A program made the translations under genes and the position numbers. A stretch of 64,000 bases of DNA from Sphingomonas sp. SUN039 (GTDB lineage: Bacteria > Pseudomonadota > Alphaproteobacteria > Sphingomonadales > Sphingomonadaceae): positions 2,586,001-2,650,000 of the forward strand of contig NZ_CP096972.1 of the NCBI RefSeq assembly GCF_024758725.1. Direction: 5' to 3'. The notes under the pieces were generated by a model. It was not told where the DNA came from. It was given only the letters and a program-made list of their open reading frames with translations, and ran no database searches. Shown here one piece after another: positions 1-9,153 of this stretch (positions are counted from its first letter, which is position 1; every line of letters begins with the position of its first letter).

Positions 1-1183
1 GGGTCATCGCAATCTCTGCGCCGAGGCAGACATGCGGCCCGTCGCCGAACATCAACCAGGCGGCACGGGCAATGTCCTCGTCGGTTTCCATGGGAACGCG
101 GCCGTCGCGCAACGCCGACATGACCGCGACCAGAACGATATCGCTCTTGCGTACCTTACGGGCGCGCCAGCTGCCTGCGGCTATTGTGGCGTCCTGGCCG
201 ACGCTGCGCCACTGCCCCGGCGAGAGTGCGGGATTGCGGCGGGCGGCCTTGAGCAAAGCGAGTTTGAGTGCTTCCCGGTCGTTCGCCCGCGCCGCCTTTA
301 TCGCAGCGGCCATCAGGCGGGGATTGTCGATCAGTTCCTCGAGAATATTGCCGCAGGCGAGCGTGACCGTCGGGATCAACGCCGTCGTCAGGCCGATCAA
401 CGAAGCCCGCGCCAGCTTCGGTTTCATATGGGCATCGGTGATGAACCGGTCGACAAGGGTCGCCCGCTCGCGGGAACTGTTCGGGTGCTGTACATTGTTG
501 GCCTCGACGCGCGCGATGGCATCGTCGAAGGCGGCGCGCAGGTGCGCGGCGGCGATCAGCGCCTGTCGGCGCGTATTAGGGTCGCCGAACGGGTCGCCGA
601 ACAACAGTGCCGACACGGCCATCGTCCATTCGGCGAAGGTGTCGGGATCGCCCGCCGTCACGCCCAGATAGGTGCAGCACACTTCGGTTGAACAACGCGT
701 GATCAGGTCGCGCATCACGTCGATCCGGCCGTCGCTGGCATCGAGCAACGCGGTGGCATGATGTTCGGTCCATCGCGCGATATCGGCAATGTCATCGGGT
801 TTGAACTGGCCGTGGAGAGCCGCCCGGAGCGCCTCATGCTCGGCACCCTCCATGCCGAGCACCGAATTCTGGTCGCCGCCTAGCTCGGTCATTTCCAGCG
901 CGTAGCAATTCGGGAAATGGATGTTGTCGCGCAAGACTTCACGGACATCCGCCTCGCGGGTGACGATGATGAGTCTGCCGATGCGGGGATTGGGCCAGAA
1001 TGTTCGCAGCAGGGCGAAAATGGCGGGCATCACGCGTCGAAAGGCGACACGCCACAGGCGTTGTGCGATCCGGCTGCGGACTGCCATGCTCTGGAAATCG
1101 AACAGCTCAAGCGGTGCGGGCGGCCGGTTCCGGTCTGCCTGCTGGGCGGCGATGATCGCATCGGGATATTTCAGTTTCCACAT
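1..1183 (-). CDS. Cytochrome P450-like protein, C-terminus cut by window edge
   Basis: Reverse-strand reading frame of 394 codons that runs off the left edge. It ends in the P450 heme-thiolate loop FGDGPHVCLG, with the cysteine ligand present. The rest has P450 architecture, but two signature elements look altered by eye. The K-helix ExxR position reads KAARRNPAL (Lys instead of Glu), and the I-helix acid/alcohol pair appears as PTVT. Family knowledge says the ExxR Glu/Arg pair stabilises the fold and the I-helix acid helps split O2, so ordinary monooxygenase activity is doubtful. Peroxide-driven or non-catalytic roles are inference. The start at 1183 follows GGGGG five bases upstream; an in-frame ATG at 1195 has no ribosome binding site. 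The gene begins about 30 bases after the regulator gene stops, so the two are probably one transcript. Confidence 0.85.
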   Translation of the reverse strand, partial: MWKLKYPDAIIAAQQADRNRPPAPLELFDFQSMAVRSRIAQRLWRVAFRRVMPAIFALLRTFWPNPRIGRLIIVTREADVREVLRDNIHFPNCYALEMTELGGDQNSVLGMEGAEHEALRAALHGQFKPDDIADIARWTEHHATALLDASDGRIDVMRDLITRCSTEVCCTYLGVTAGDPDTFAEWTMAVSALLFGDPFGDPNTRRQALIAAAHLRAAFDDAIARVEANNVQHPNSSRERATLVDRFITDAHMKPKLARASLIGLTTALIPTVTLACGNILEELIDNPRLMAAAIKAARANDREALKLALLKAARRNPALSPGQWRSVGQDATIAAGSWRARKVRKSDIVLVAVMSALRDGRVPMETDEDIARAAWLMFGDGPHVCLGAEIAMT

Positions 1184-1213
1184 ATATGCCCCCATCGCCG
1201 TCCGGCAAAAAGT

Positions 1214-2926
1214 TCAGCTCTCAGCTGATTCTGCGGTGAGCAGGCCGGATTTAAGCATCGCGTTCCAGGCCGAATCGGCAAAAGGGAGCCAATCCAGTTC
1301 AGCCGATGTGAAATGCGGTCTCACTGCCGAAAGCTCGCTGCGGGCCAAGCGCGCTTCGGACACCCGACCGAGCTTCACCAAGCTGTTGACCCGGATCGTA
1401 TGGGCGAGCGCGTAGCCGGGGCGGCGGGCGAGCGAGAGATCGGTATAATCCAGCGCCCGATCGTAGTTGCCGAGCATGAAATGCGACACGGCGATTTCCC
1501 CGAGGACGTAGAATGTCTGGCCATCGACCGGGCTGAGACGCAGCGCCATCTCAAGCGGCTCGAAGGCAGCGGCAGGCACGTTCGAAAGATAATGACAACT
1601 GCCGAGTTGTGCATAGGCGCGGGCGAGGCTGGGATTCAGCCTGATTGCATCGCCGATCAGCCCTTTTGCGCGCCCGTGATTTCGCATCCACATCTCGGCC
1701 ATGCCGACCAAGAGGTATCCGCGTCCGTCAAAGCGGTCGGCTGCGACGGCGCGCAGTGCGATGGCGCGCAGCACGGCAATTTTTTCGGTGCCGTCGCGGC
1801 GCGACCAGATCGACCAAGCCTTGGCGTAGGCTGCCTGGATGAGCACCTCTGCTGAGTTCGGCCTTTGCAACAAGGCTTCGGCAAGAAGTCTATCCGCAAT
1901 TGCCGCGTCATCGCGTGAGAGTCGCCAGAGATGCCACCGCGCGCGCCAGACCATCTCATCGACATCGAGTCCGTCCAGGCTACGATTGATGAGCTCGGTC
2001 TGTTCGGCGGTATCGACATGGGCGTCGAGACGGGCCACGATCTCGCGCGCCAGCACCCCGACCTGACCCGTTGCGGCGACATCGCCGACGGGTCGCTGTT
2101 CCGACCACAGCAGCCGCGACCGTCTCGTATCGAACAAGGATATCTGAAGAGCGGGCACCCCCGTGCGGATAACCAGCTGGCCGCGGACGACATAGCTGGC
2201 CCCGACCATCGCCGCTGCCGCGCTCGAGGTCAGCTGGAGTGCCGCCAGTTCGCTGGCCGACCCCATAGCGATGACCGGCAGCCAGCGCAGCCGCGACAGG
2301 CGGTCGATCAGGTCTTCGGCCAACCCCTCGGCCCAGATGTCGAGGGCCCGATCAACCGTTGCATTGGCGAAGGGGAGGACCGCGATCGCCGCCCGCCCGC
2401 CGAACCCTGCAGGCGGCTTCGATAGATCGAGGACATTTTTGGGAAGCGGCCGGAGCGTCGCCGGACCAGTCGGCAGCGTCCCGAACCGCGCGCGCTCGTT
2501 GCGAAGCCAGTCCTCGAACCCCTCCTCGCCGGGAATATCGAGTCCTTCGAGAAACTGCGACCGGGCCAGTAACGTCCCGGTCACATCGGGATCGCCGGCC
2601 TCGCGGATATCGATCGAAAACCGGTCGAGCTGCAGCGACACCCGATCGCGGTCGGCCGCGATGGCGCTCTCCCCACCAACTGCAAGCAACTGGCGCAGGT
2701 TGGCGAGCTCGCGGCGCAGGCTGCCCTTTGCCTGTTGCGGCGCGCGCGAACTCCACAGCCGGTCCTCCAGCCAGTTCCGCGTCCGTTCGCCGCTGGGGGC
2801 GGTAGCGAGAAGCGCGAGCAACGCCATGCCTTTCCTGCTGGATATGTCGATCCGCCGCCGGTCAGGCGCAAACAATCGAAGCGGACCCAGCAATTCGAGT
2901 CTGAACAATTCCGGTCGAATCGGCAT
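1214..2926 (-). CDS. SARP/AfsR-like winged-helix regulator with TPR tail
   Basis: Protein of 570 residues. Residues 5-95 resemble the OmpR-type winged helix of AfsR/SARP regulators (LELLGPLRL start, SLRRELANLRQLL helix). A central segment, about 180-300, resembles the TolB/FlgO-like region found in adenylate-cyclase-associated regulators (IAVLPFANATVDRALDIWAEG). The C-terminal half is helical repeats of TPR type. There is no cyclase or receiver domain. The start at 2926 has a GGGGGG ribosome binding site; an ATG at 2950 is also possible. It is divergent from the DyP operon and upstream of the P450, so it is the obvious candidate regulator of both. Family assignment is confident at fold level; the target is inferred from position and from the phased repeats at 2966-3017. 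Confidence 0.8.
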   Translation of the reverse strand: MPIRPELFRLELLGPLRLFAPDRRRIDISSRKGMALLALLATAPSGERTRNWLEDRLWSSRAPQQAKGSLRRELANLRQLLAVGGESAIAADRDRVSLQLDRFSIDIREAGDPDVTGTLLARSQFLEGLDIPGEEGFEDWLRNERARFGTLPTGPATLRPLPKNVLDLSKPPAGFGGRAAIAVLPFANATVDRALDIWAEGLAEDLIDRLSRLRWLPVIAMGSASELAALQLTSSAAAAMVGASYVVRGQLVIRTGVPALQISLFDTRRSRLLWSEQRPVGDVAATGQVGVLAREIVARLDAHVDTAEQTELINRSLDGLDVDEMVWRARWHLWRLSRDDAAIADRLLAEALLQRPNSAEVLIQAAYAKAWSIWSRRDGTEKIAVLRAIALRAVAADRFDGRGYLLVGMAEMWMRNHGRAKGLIGDAIRLNPSLARAYAQLGSCHYLSNVPAAAFEPLEMALRLSPVDGQTFYVLGEIAVSHFMLGNYDRALDYTDLSLARRPGYALAHTIRVNSLVKLGRVSEARLARSELSAVRPHFTSAELDWLPFADSAWNAMLKSGLLTAESAES

Positions 2927-2965
2927 GCATTGGCCCCCCGTGCACGCCAAATGAATAGACGCGCC

Positions 2966-3017
2966 GACGCACTATTCACGCACTTTTTCACGCAAGGCGA
3001 ACGCCGCGATCACGCCG
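2966..3017. promoter_or_regulatory. Five helically phased CGC repeats, candidate SARP operator
   Basis: CGC cores begin at 2968, 2979, 2991, 3002 and 3013, so spacing is 11, 12, 11 and 11 bp. Most copies are preceded by (C/G)A, and two form the longer direct repeat TTCACGCA at 2975-2982 and 2987-2994. SARP-type activators are known to bind tandem direct repeats about 11 bp apart near the -35 region. The array lies between the regulator and the DyP operon, which are transcribed away from each other. The operator role is inference. Confidence 0.45.
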
Positions 3018-3075
3018 CCCGAACTATTCCTGCCTAACGGAGGCAGCTGTCCGGCTCCGAATCTCTCCGGGCGAG

Positions 3076-3090
3076 TTGCGTTGCGTTGCG
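3076..3090. repeat. TTGCG x3 tandem repeat in the DyP leader
   Basis: Three uninterrupted copies of TTGCG, followed by a run of five T. It lies about 60 bp upstream of the DyP start. Function unknown; it could be a slippage-prone tract. Confidence 0.6.
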
Positions 3091-3147
3091 TTTTTACTTT
3101 CATCCGTGGGCGACCGGTGTCGTCGGCGACACAAAGAGGGATGTCCG

Positions 3148-4539
3148 ATGGCATTAACCGATACCGATCTGAGCGTGCCGATCGACTGGCGAGATGCCCG
3201 GTTTGCGCCGATGCTTGCCGAACTCCAGGGCCATATTCTGAAGCATCACGGCCGCGACCACAGCATCCATCTGCTGCTCCGGTTCGACGGCACTGCCGAG
3301 CAGACCAAGCCCGCGCTCGCCCGGATCGGCGAGAATGTGCTGTCGGCGCTCGCTCAGCTCCGGCAGGTAGCAGCCAGAAAGTCGGGCGGCGCGCAGGACG
3401 GCGGTACCGTCATCTTCCTGTATCTGTCGGCTTCGGGGTACGCGAAGCTCGGGTTGACTCCACCGGACGATCCCGCGTTTCGCGATGGCATGCGGCACCG
3501 CGGCGATCTCGCCGACCCGGATGTATCGGCCTGGGAGCCGCATCACGCCGAAGCAATCGATGCGCTGACGATCATCGCCGATGTCAACGATACCGAAGCG
3601 GCTGCCGCCGAAACCGGCTTTCTGCCGATCCTCGACGCTGGCGGAATCGCGATCGTCGGTCGCGACGTCGGGCGCGCGCTGAGAGGACCCGGCGGCAAGG
3701 GCCACGAGCATTTCGGTTATGTCGATGGCATCAGCCAGCCGCTGATGCTGGCCGACGATGTCGCCGACGAGGCCGCACAAATGGGGATCGACCGCTGGAA
3801 CCCTGCGTTCGGCCCCGGCGACATCGCCTTGGTCCGCGATCCCCATGGTGTCTCGCCCGACAGCTTCGGCAGCTATCTGGTCTATCGCAAGCTCGAGCAG
3901 GATGTGCGCGGGTTCAAGATTGCCGAAAGGGCGCTCGCCACTGCCGCACACATTGTCGATCGCGAACGCGCCGGCGCGATGGTCGTCGGGCGGTTCGAGA
4001 ACGGAACGCCCGTCGCGCTGTCCGGCAGCGACATGCCCGCCAACGCAACCAACAATTTCAACTATGCAGAACCCGCGACGGGCAACGATCCGGACGGTCT
4101 CAAATGCCCGTTCCAGGCGCATATCCGCAAAACCAACCCGCGTGGAGATACCGGCGACGGCGACAGCGAGCGCCAGCATCTGATGCCGCGCCGGGGCATT
4201 CCGTTCGGCGAACGGTCCGACGTCTGGACCAACGACATCGACGCAACCAAGCCGGATCACGGCGTCGGCCTGATCTTCATGGCGTTCAACCAGGATATCG
4301 GCCGCCAGTTCGAGTTCACCCAGTCGCTTTGGGCCAATAATCCCGGCTTTGTCTTCGGACGCGATCCCGGCCTAGATCCCGTGATCGGCCAGGGCGACCG
4401 CGACCTGCAGCTGTGGCGCGAACGATGGGGCGACGCGACCGCGCCGACCTGGCCGTTCCAGTTCGAACAGTTCGTCCACATGCGCGGCGGCGAATATTAT
4501 TTCGCGCCGTCGATCGGCTTTCTGAAGTCGCTGGCATGA
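3148..4539 (+). CDS. DyP-type heme peroxidase
   Basis: 463 residues. Dye-decolorising peroxidases use H2O2 to oxidise a wide range of substrates. Visible family marks are the GYVDGISQP motif at about 190-198 (distal Asp), MVVGRFENGTPV, AHIRKTNPR (likely proximal heme His) and RRGIPFG near residue 350 (distal Arg region), then FMAFNQDI. No signal peptide or Tat motif is present, so the protein is probably cytoplasmic or carried by a partner. The start at 3148 has AGAGGG upstream; an earlier ATG at 3076 lacks a ribosome binding site and gives an unlikely Arg-rich extension. Its stop overlaps the next start in ATGA, implying translational coupling to the protease. It is divergent from the SARP-like regulator. 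Confidence 0.93.
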   Translation: MALTDTDLSVPIDWRDARFAPMLAELQGHILKHHGRDHSIHLLLRFDGTAEQTKPALARIGENVLSALAQLRQVAARKSGGAQDGGTVIFLYLSASGYAKLGLTPPDDPAFRDGMRHRGDLADPDVSAWEPHHAEAIDALTIIADVNDTEAAAAETGFLPILDAGGIAIVGRDVGRALRGPGGKGHEHFGYVDGISQPLMLADDVADEAAQMGIDRWNPAFGPGDIALVRDPHGVSPDSFGSYLVYRKLEQDVRGFKIAERALATAAHIVDRERAGAMVVGRFENGTPVALSGSDMPANATNNFNYAEPATGNDPDGLKCPFQAHIRKTNPRGDTGDGDSERQHLMPRRGIPFGERSDVWTNDIDATKPDHGVGLIFMAFNQDIGRQFEFTQSLWANNPGFVFGRDPGLDPVIGQGDRDLQLWRERWGDATAPTWPFQFEQFVHMRGGEYYFAPSIGFLKSLA

Positions 4540-5456
4540 AAACGCCCCCGCCCGCCGACACGCTGAGCGAAACAGAATTCGCGCAGCTGAAAGACTATTT
4601 CCGCCGCTCGACCCTGACGCCGGTGCGGACTTTCGGCGAGGACGCCCAGAGCAAGCTGGATATGGGCAAGGTGATTGGGGGTCTGCAATCGCTGGGTCCA
4701 TTAAAGGTACTGCTACCCGACGACCGTCTGATGCAAGGCGCGTTCGAGGTCGGTGTCTACCCGTGGGTGCGCATTTGCCGACTGGAGATCCGTTACGCCG
4801 ATCGCAACAACAAGCCCATCAGCGAACCGGTGATCGGCACAGGTTGGTTTGCCGGTCCGAAGACGATTATCACGGCCGGCCATAACCTGTACGAAGTCGG
4901 TTGGGAGCGGCGGGACAGAGCCGACGGCCCCGCTATGGGCATCATGGCGGACATCTGGATAGGGTATCGTCAGGGCAATGCGCTTGGTCATGTCCAATCT
5001 GCCGATTTCCATGTTCACGATGAATGGCGAAGCTTCATCGACACAAACCCGGTGGAGAGCGTCAAGAGATCGCAGCTCGATTTGGGATGCATCCAGCTTT
5101 CCGGGGCCGTTTTCGATTTTCCCCGCTATTTCGACCTAAACGCCGCGACGAACGCCGAGCTTTCGGGGCAGGCGGCAACCATTTCTGGCTATCCGACGGA
5201 CATCGACGGCGGGGAGGTCCAGCACCGCGCTACCGCACAGATCGGCGAGGTCTCGCCGACCTTTTTCTACCATGGAATCGATACCGGCCGGGGACAGAGC
5301 GGAGCGCCCGTCTGGCTCGGCGGAACGGATGTCGCCCAACCGTCGATCGTCGGCATTCACACCGGCGGGGACGACGACGAGCGACATAACTGGGCGCTCA
5401 GGATGACGCCCGGCGTAAAGGCGAAGATCCAGCAATGGGTCGCGGAAAACCCGTGA
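4536..5456 (+). CDS. Trypsin/V8-like serine protease without signal peptide
   Basis: 306 residues. The chymotrypsin-fold triad can be read directly: His116 in TAGHN, Asp182 in SQLDLG and Ser255 in GQSGAP. GTGWF and SGYP are also typical of the V8/glutamyl-endopeptidase branch. The first 95 residues are a non-conserved, probably helical region with no signal peptide, which is unusual because most members are secreted. The start overlaps the DyP stop (ATGA), so both proteins are probably made together from one message. The substrate is unknown. A role in processing the DyP enzyme or a shared client is only inference. Confidence 0.85.
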   Translation: MKTPPPADTLSETEFAQLKDYFRRSTLTPVRTFGEDAQSKLDMGKVIGGLQSLGPLKVLLPDDRLMQGAFEVGVYPWVRICRLEIRYADRNNKPISEPVIGTGWFAGPKTIITAGHNLYEVGWERRDRADGPAMGIMADIWIGYRQGNALGHVQSADFHVHDEWRSFIDTNPVESVKRSQLDLGCIQLSGAVFDFPRYFDLNAATNAELSGQAATISGYPTDIDGGEVQHRATAQIGEVSPTFFYHGIDTGRGQSGAPVWLGGTDVAQPSIVGIHTGGDDDERHNWALRMTPGVKAKIQQWVAENP

Positions 5457-5512
5457 CGCGACGTACCCGCCCACTTCTTTTTAAAATGCAATTGCCGACG
5501 AGGGGAACGATC

Positions 5513-6610
5513 ATGAAGATGCTGCCTGCAATCACGCTCTGCGCCGTGACAGTCACCGGATGCGCGAATACCCCCCACGCCACAATCGGCTATTTAATGG
5601 CTCGGACGGACGCGCAGGTCACGGTCGTCCGCACGGTCAAATGCGACAAGGACAACCACCCGCACATCGTCGACTTGCCCAAACTCGATGTAAGCTATCG
5701 AGCCGATCCCACCGCGCCCGGGACGCTGGATACATCGAAGCTTGACGGGGCGTTTTCAGACACCACTCTCGATCTGAAATTCACTGCCGACCAACGCCTC
5801 GCTTCGGTCAACGCCACGTCGACAGGACAGGGCGAAGGCATTTTGAAGGCCGCGCTATCGCTAGCATCCTCCATTTTTCTTCCAAAGGCCAATACCGAGA
5901 GCGGCGTCAAACCCCTCGGCACGCCATCGCAGACGGAAGTCGAGCAGCAGTGCGCAAAGCTCACGCGCCTGTTTGGCGACAATCCGATGACAATCGCCTA
6001 TACAGGCAATATCGCGTCGAACCGGTTGACCGACGACAAGGGTATACCGCTGCCTGACGAGCAGGCATATGATTTCGAGCTGCTTCCTGTTCCGCAGGAC
6101 AAGCAGCTCCGCTCCGACTACAGCGCGCTTTTGGGAACAATTTGCGTCAAGCATACGGCGAGTGCCCAGATCTCGGCACCAGTCACCAAGATTGCCTCAA
6201 TGGGCAACTATGCAACGCTGACCGCACGGCAGCCACGCCCCACCGCGCTTCAAATTTCGATCAGCAACGACCGGAAACAGTGCCCGATCGAGGACAAACC
6301 CATACCGATGTGGACAAGCGCATTACCCGTCGGCCAGCTCGGCACGAAATACCAGATCCCCATCCCTCATGCGGCAGTTTTCGGCAAGCAGAGCTTCGAC
6401 CTGGTGCTCGATGACAGCGGCGCGCTCACCCAGCTCAAATACGGCAAGGAAACCGGCGCGGGACAGGCGATCGCGGTCGCGCAGCAGGCTGTCGATACTG
6501 CCAAGCCGTCGACCGACGCCGAGCGTACGGCGGCGATCAATGCGGAGATCGAGCTTCGCAAGGCACAGGAACATCGCGTCAAATGTCTCGCCGACCCGGC
6601 TGCCTGTTGA
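5513..6610 (+). CDS. Predicted lipoprotein of unknown function
   Basis: 365 residues. It begins with a short hydrophobic signal ending in VTVTGC, a plausible lipobox, so it should be a lipid-anchored envelope protein. I do not recognise the mature part. It is rich in Thr, Asp and Lys and ends in a short, probably helical segment with two cysteines in the last ten residues. The start at 5513 is chosen for the GAGGGG ribosome binding site and because it places the signal peptide at the N-terminus. It follows the protease by 56 bp on the same strand with no terminator seen, so it is likely the third gene of the DyP operon. Confidence 0.75.
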   Translation: MKMLPAITLCAVTVTGCANTPHATIGYLMARTDAQVTVVRTVKCDKDNHPHIVDLPKLDVSYRADPTAPGTLDTSKLDGAFSDTTLDLKFTADQRLASVNATSTGQGEGILKAALSLASSIFLPKANTESGVKPLGTPSQTEVEQQCAKLTRLFGDNPMTIAYTGNIASNRLTDDKGIPLPDEQAYDFELLPVPQDKQLRSDYSALLGTICVKHTASAQISAPVTKIASMGNYATLTARQPRPTALQISISNDRKQCPIEDKPIPMWTSALPVGQLGTKYQIPIPHAAVFGKQSFDLVLDDSGALTQLKYGKETGAGQAIAVAQQAVDTAKPSTDAERTAAINAEIELRKAQEHRVKCLADPAAC

Positions 6611-6689
6611 GGCAGTAGCGGCGCCTTCGAACCTCCGGCGTTCCGTATTAACCTCTACGTGGCTCCCGGCGTCGGGCGAATGATTCCGC

Positions 6690-6729
6690 CTGACGCCCTC
6701 CACCAGATCCTGACGCCCTCCACCAGATA
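6690..6729. repeat. 20-bp tandem duplication
   Basis: Two adjacent copies of a 20-bp unit beginning CTGACGCCCTCC, differing only at the last base. It lies in the 270-bp gap before the GH3 gene, where I see no other gene. Confidence 0.85.
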
Positions 6730-6880
6730 CCGTCTCCGCTCGTCACCGGCAGCGACCTCTCCGCATCGAGGGGGCGCTGTTGCGGCATCGATGTGCGGCG
6801 GCACTGGTCCGATGCCCGTCGGCGCGGTAGCGTGACCGGAATGCAGCGCGGGCTGCCAATAACGACGGGATGGGAGAGCG

Positions 6881-9097
6881 ATGACGAACACGGCATTCCT
6901 GCGGTCAGCCGCCCTTGCGGCACTGGTTTTCCCTGCGATGGCGCAGGCACAGTCCGAGCCTTCGCCGGCGTCCGATATGGCCAAGGCAGAGGCGCGCGCG
7001 GCAGCAACGGTCGCGCAGATGACAGCGGACGAAAAGACGGTCCTGACCTATGGCTATATGGCTTTGCCGCTTGGCCCGGGGGCAAAACTGCCCGCCGATT
7101 CGGTGCTGGGCGCAGGCTATGTTGCGGGGATCGCCCGGCTGAAAATTCCGGCGCTCAAGGAAACCGATGCGAGTCTGGGCGTCTCGTGGGTGATGGGGTT
7201 GCGCGGCGACGGCGGCGCGACGGCGCTCCCGTCGGGCGTGGCGATGGCCTCGACATGGAATCCCGACTTGCTGCGGCGCGGCGGCGCGACGATTGCGGGT
7301 GAGGCACGGGCCAAGGGGTTCAATGTGCTGCTCGCCGGTGGAGCCAATCTGATGCGCGACCCGCGCAACGGGCGCACTTTCGAATATCTGAGCGAAGACC
7401 CGCTGCTGACCGGTACTTTGGTCGGCGCATCGATTGCCGGTATCCAGTCGGCCAACATCATTTCGACGATCAAGCATTTCGCGCTCAACGGGCAGGAAAC
7501 GGGGCGCAAATTCGTCGATGTGAAAATATCCGAAAGCGCGGCGCGCGAGAGCGACTTGCTGGCGTTCCAGATCGGCATCGAGCGCGGTCAGCCGGGATCG
7601 GTGATGTGCGCGTATAACCGCGTCCACGGCAAGCAGGCGTGCGACAGCGACTGGCTGATGAACAAGGTGCTAAAGCAGGACTGGCGCTACAAGGGGTTCG
7701 TCATGTCCGATTGGGGCGCGGTGCCCGGGCTGGGGGCTGCCCTCAACGGGCTCGACCAGCAATCGGGCGCGCAGCTCGACCCGAAGGTCTTCTTTGCCGC
7801 GCCGCTGGCCGAAGCGGCAAAGACCGACCCTGCCTATGCGCGGCGGCGCGACGACATGAATCGGCGCATTCTGACCGCGATCTACGCCAACGGTCTCGAC
7901 ACACATCCGGTGGCCAAGGGGGGCAGCATCGATCTTGCTGCCAATGCCGGGGTCGCCGAGGAAGTCGCGCGGCAGGGGATCGTGCTGTTGCGGAACCGCG
8001 GCGATGTGTTGCCGCTCGCCGCCGGCGCGAAACGCATCGCGGTCATTGGCGGCTATGCCGATACCGGTGTGCTGTCGGGCGCAGGGTCGGCGCAGGTGCA
8101 GGGCGCAGGCGGGCCTGCGGCTGTCGTGCCGATGGGCGGCGACGGACCGTTCGCCCAGTTCGTCAATCAGCAATACCACCGCAGTGCGCCGCTCAAGGCC
8201 ATCAAGGCGCGGGCGAAGGACGCGGCGATCAGCTTCAACGACGGACGCTATGTCTCGGCGGCCGTTGCCGACGCGAAAAAGGCCGATGTCGCCATCGTCT
8301 TTGCCACCCAATGGGCGACCGAGGGCATCGACCAGCCCGATCTGTCGCTGCCGAACGGACAGGATGCCCTGATCGCGGCAGTCGCCGCCGCCAATCCCCG
8401 CACGATCGTCGTGCTCGAGACTGGCGGGCCGGTGCTGATGCCGTGGCTCGACCGGACCGCCGCAGTGGTCGAGGCCTGGTATCCCGGCGCACGCGGGGGC
8501 GAGGCGATCACGGCCGTGTTGTTCGGCGACGCAAACCCGAGCGGCCGTTTGCCGATCACTTTTCCCGCCAGCCTCGACCATCTGCCGCGTCCGCAACTCG
8601 ACGGACTCGGCACGATCGAAACCGATTTCAGTGGGGCCGGAAAGCCCGGCGATGCAATCAGCGCCGATTACGACATCGAAGGCTCGGACGTCGGCTACCG
8701 CTGGAACGCGCGCAAGGGGCACAAGGCCTTGTTCCCGTTCGGGCACGGCCTCAGCTATACGACCTTTGCAGCGTCGGGCCTGAAAGTTTCGGGGCTGAGC
8801 GCCAGCTTTACTATTGCCAACACCGGCAGGCGCGACGGCGCGACCGTGGCGCAACTCTATCTGGTGTCGCGGGGCGGCGAAGCGAAGCAGCGGCTGGCGG
8901 GGTATCGCCGCGTGTCGCTGGCGGCGGGGACGTCGCAATCGGTGACGCTGGCGATCGACCCGCGCCTGCTGGCCGACTGGAAAGACGGCGGGTGGACCCT
9001 ATCGGGGGACGACTACGGGTTTGCGCTCGGCGACAGTGCCGAAGCGCTGGGTCCGGTGGTCAAGATCCGGATCGGCGCGCGACGCTGGCGGGATTAG
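6881..9097 (+). CDS. Secreted glycoside hydrolase family 3 (beta-glucosidase type)
   Basis: 738 residues with a signal peptide cleaved near AQA (residue 23). The GH3 N-terminal barrel carries KHF (198-200) and the nucleophile region GFVMSDWGA with Asp277. The second alpha/beta domain follows (IVLLRNRGDVLPL, about 367-380), then a C-terminal fibronectin-III-like domain from about 640 onward. This is the usual three-domain layout of periplasmic beta-glucosidases and related exo-glycosidases. The exact sugar cannot be read from sequence. The start has GGGAGAG upstream. It is a lone gene; a 270-bp gap precedes it and the next gene points the other way. Confidence 0.93.
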   Translation: MTNTAFLRSAALAALVFPAMAQAQSEPSPASDMAKAEARAAATVAQMTADEKTVLTYGYMALPLGPGAKLPADSVLGAGYVAGIARLKIPALKETDASLGVSWVMGLRGDGGATALPSGVAMASTWNPDLLRRGGATIAGEARAKGFNVLLAGGANLMRDPRNGRTFEYLSEDPLLTGTLVGASIAGIQSANIISTIKHFALNGQETGRKFVDVKISESAARESDLLAFQIGIERGQPGSVMCAYNRVHGKQACDSDWLMNKVLKQDWRYKGFVMSDWGAVPGLGAALNGLDQQSGAQLDPKVFFAAPLAEAAKTDPAYARRRDDMNRRILTAIYANGLDTHPVAKGGSIDLAANAGVAEEVARQGIVLLRNRGDVLPLAAGAKRIAVIGGYADTGVLSGAGSAQVQGAGGPAAVVPMGGDGPFAQFVNQQYHRSAPLKAIKARAKDAAISFNDGRYVSAAVADAKKADVAIVFATQWATEGIDQPDLSLPNGQDALIAAVAAANPRTIVVLETGGPVLMPWLDRTAAVVEAWYPGARGGEAITAVLFGDANPSGRLPITFPASLDHLPRPQLDGLGTIETDFSGAGKPGDAISADYDIEGSDVGYRWNARKGHKALFPFGHGLSYTTFAASGLKVSGLSASFTIANTGRRDGATVAQLYLVSRGGEAKQRLAGYRRVSLAAGTSQSVTLAIDPRLLADWKDGGWTLSGDDYGFALGDSAEALGPVVKIRIGARRWRD

Positions 9098-9153
9098 AAC
9101 GGCGACAGTCCCCGATCCCGCTTAGATGAAGGGCGCTCCAGAACCCCGGTTGG

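Noticed and set aside
3154-4260. Open frame opposite the DyP gene
   Set aside because: Antisense to a gene with clear family motifs; no start signal.
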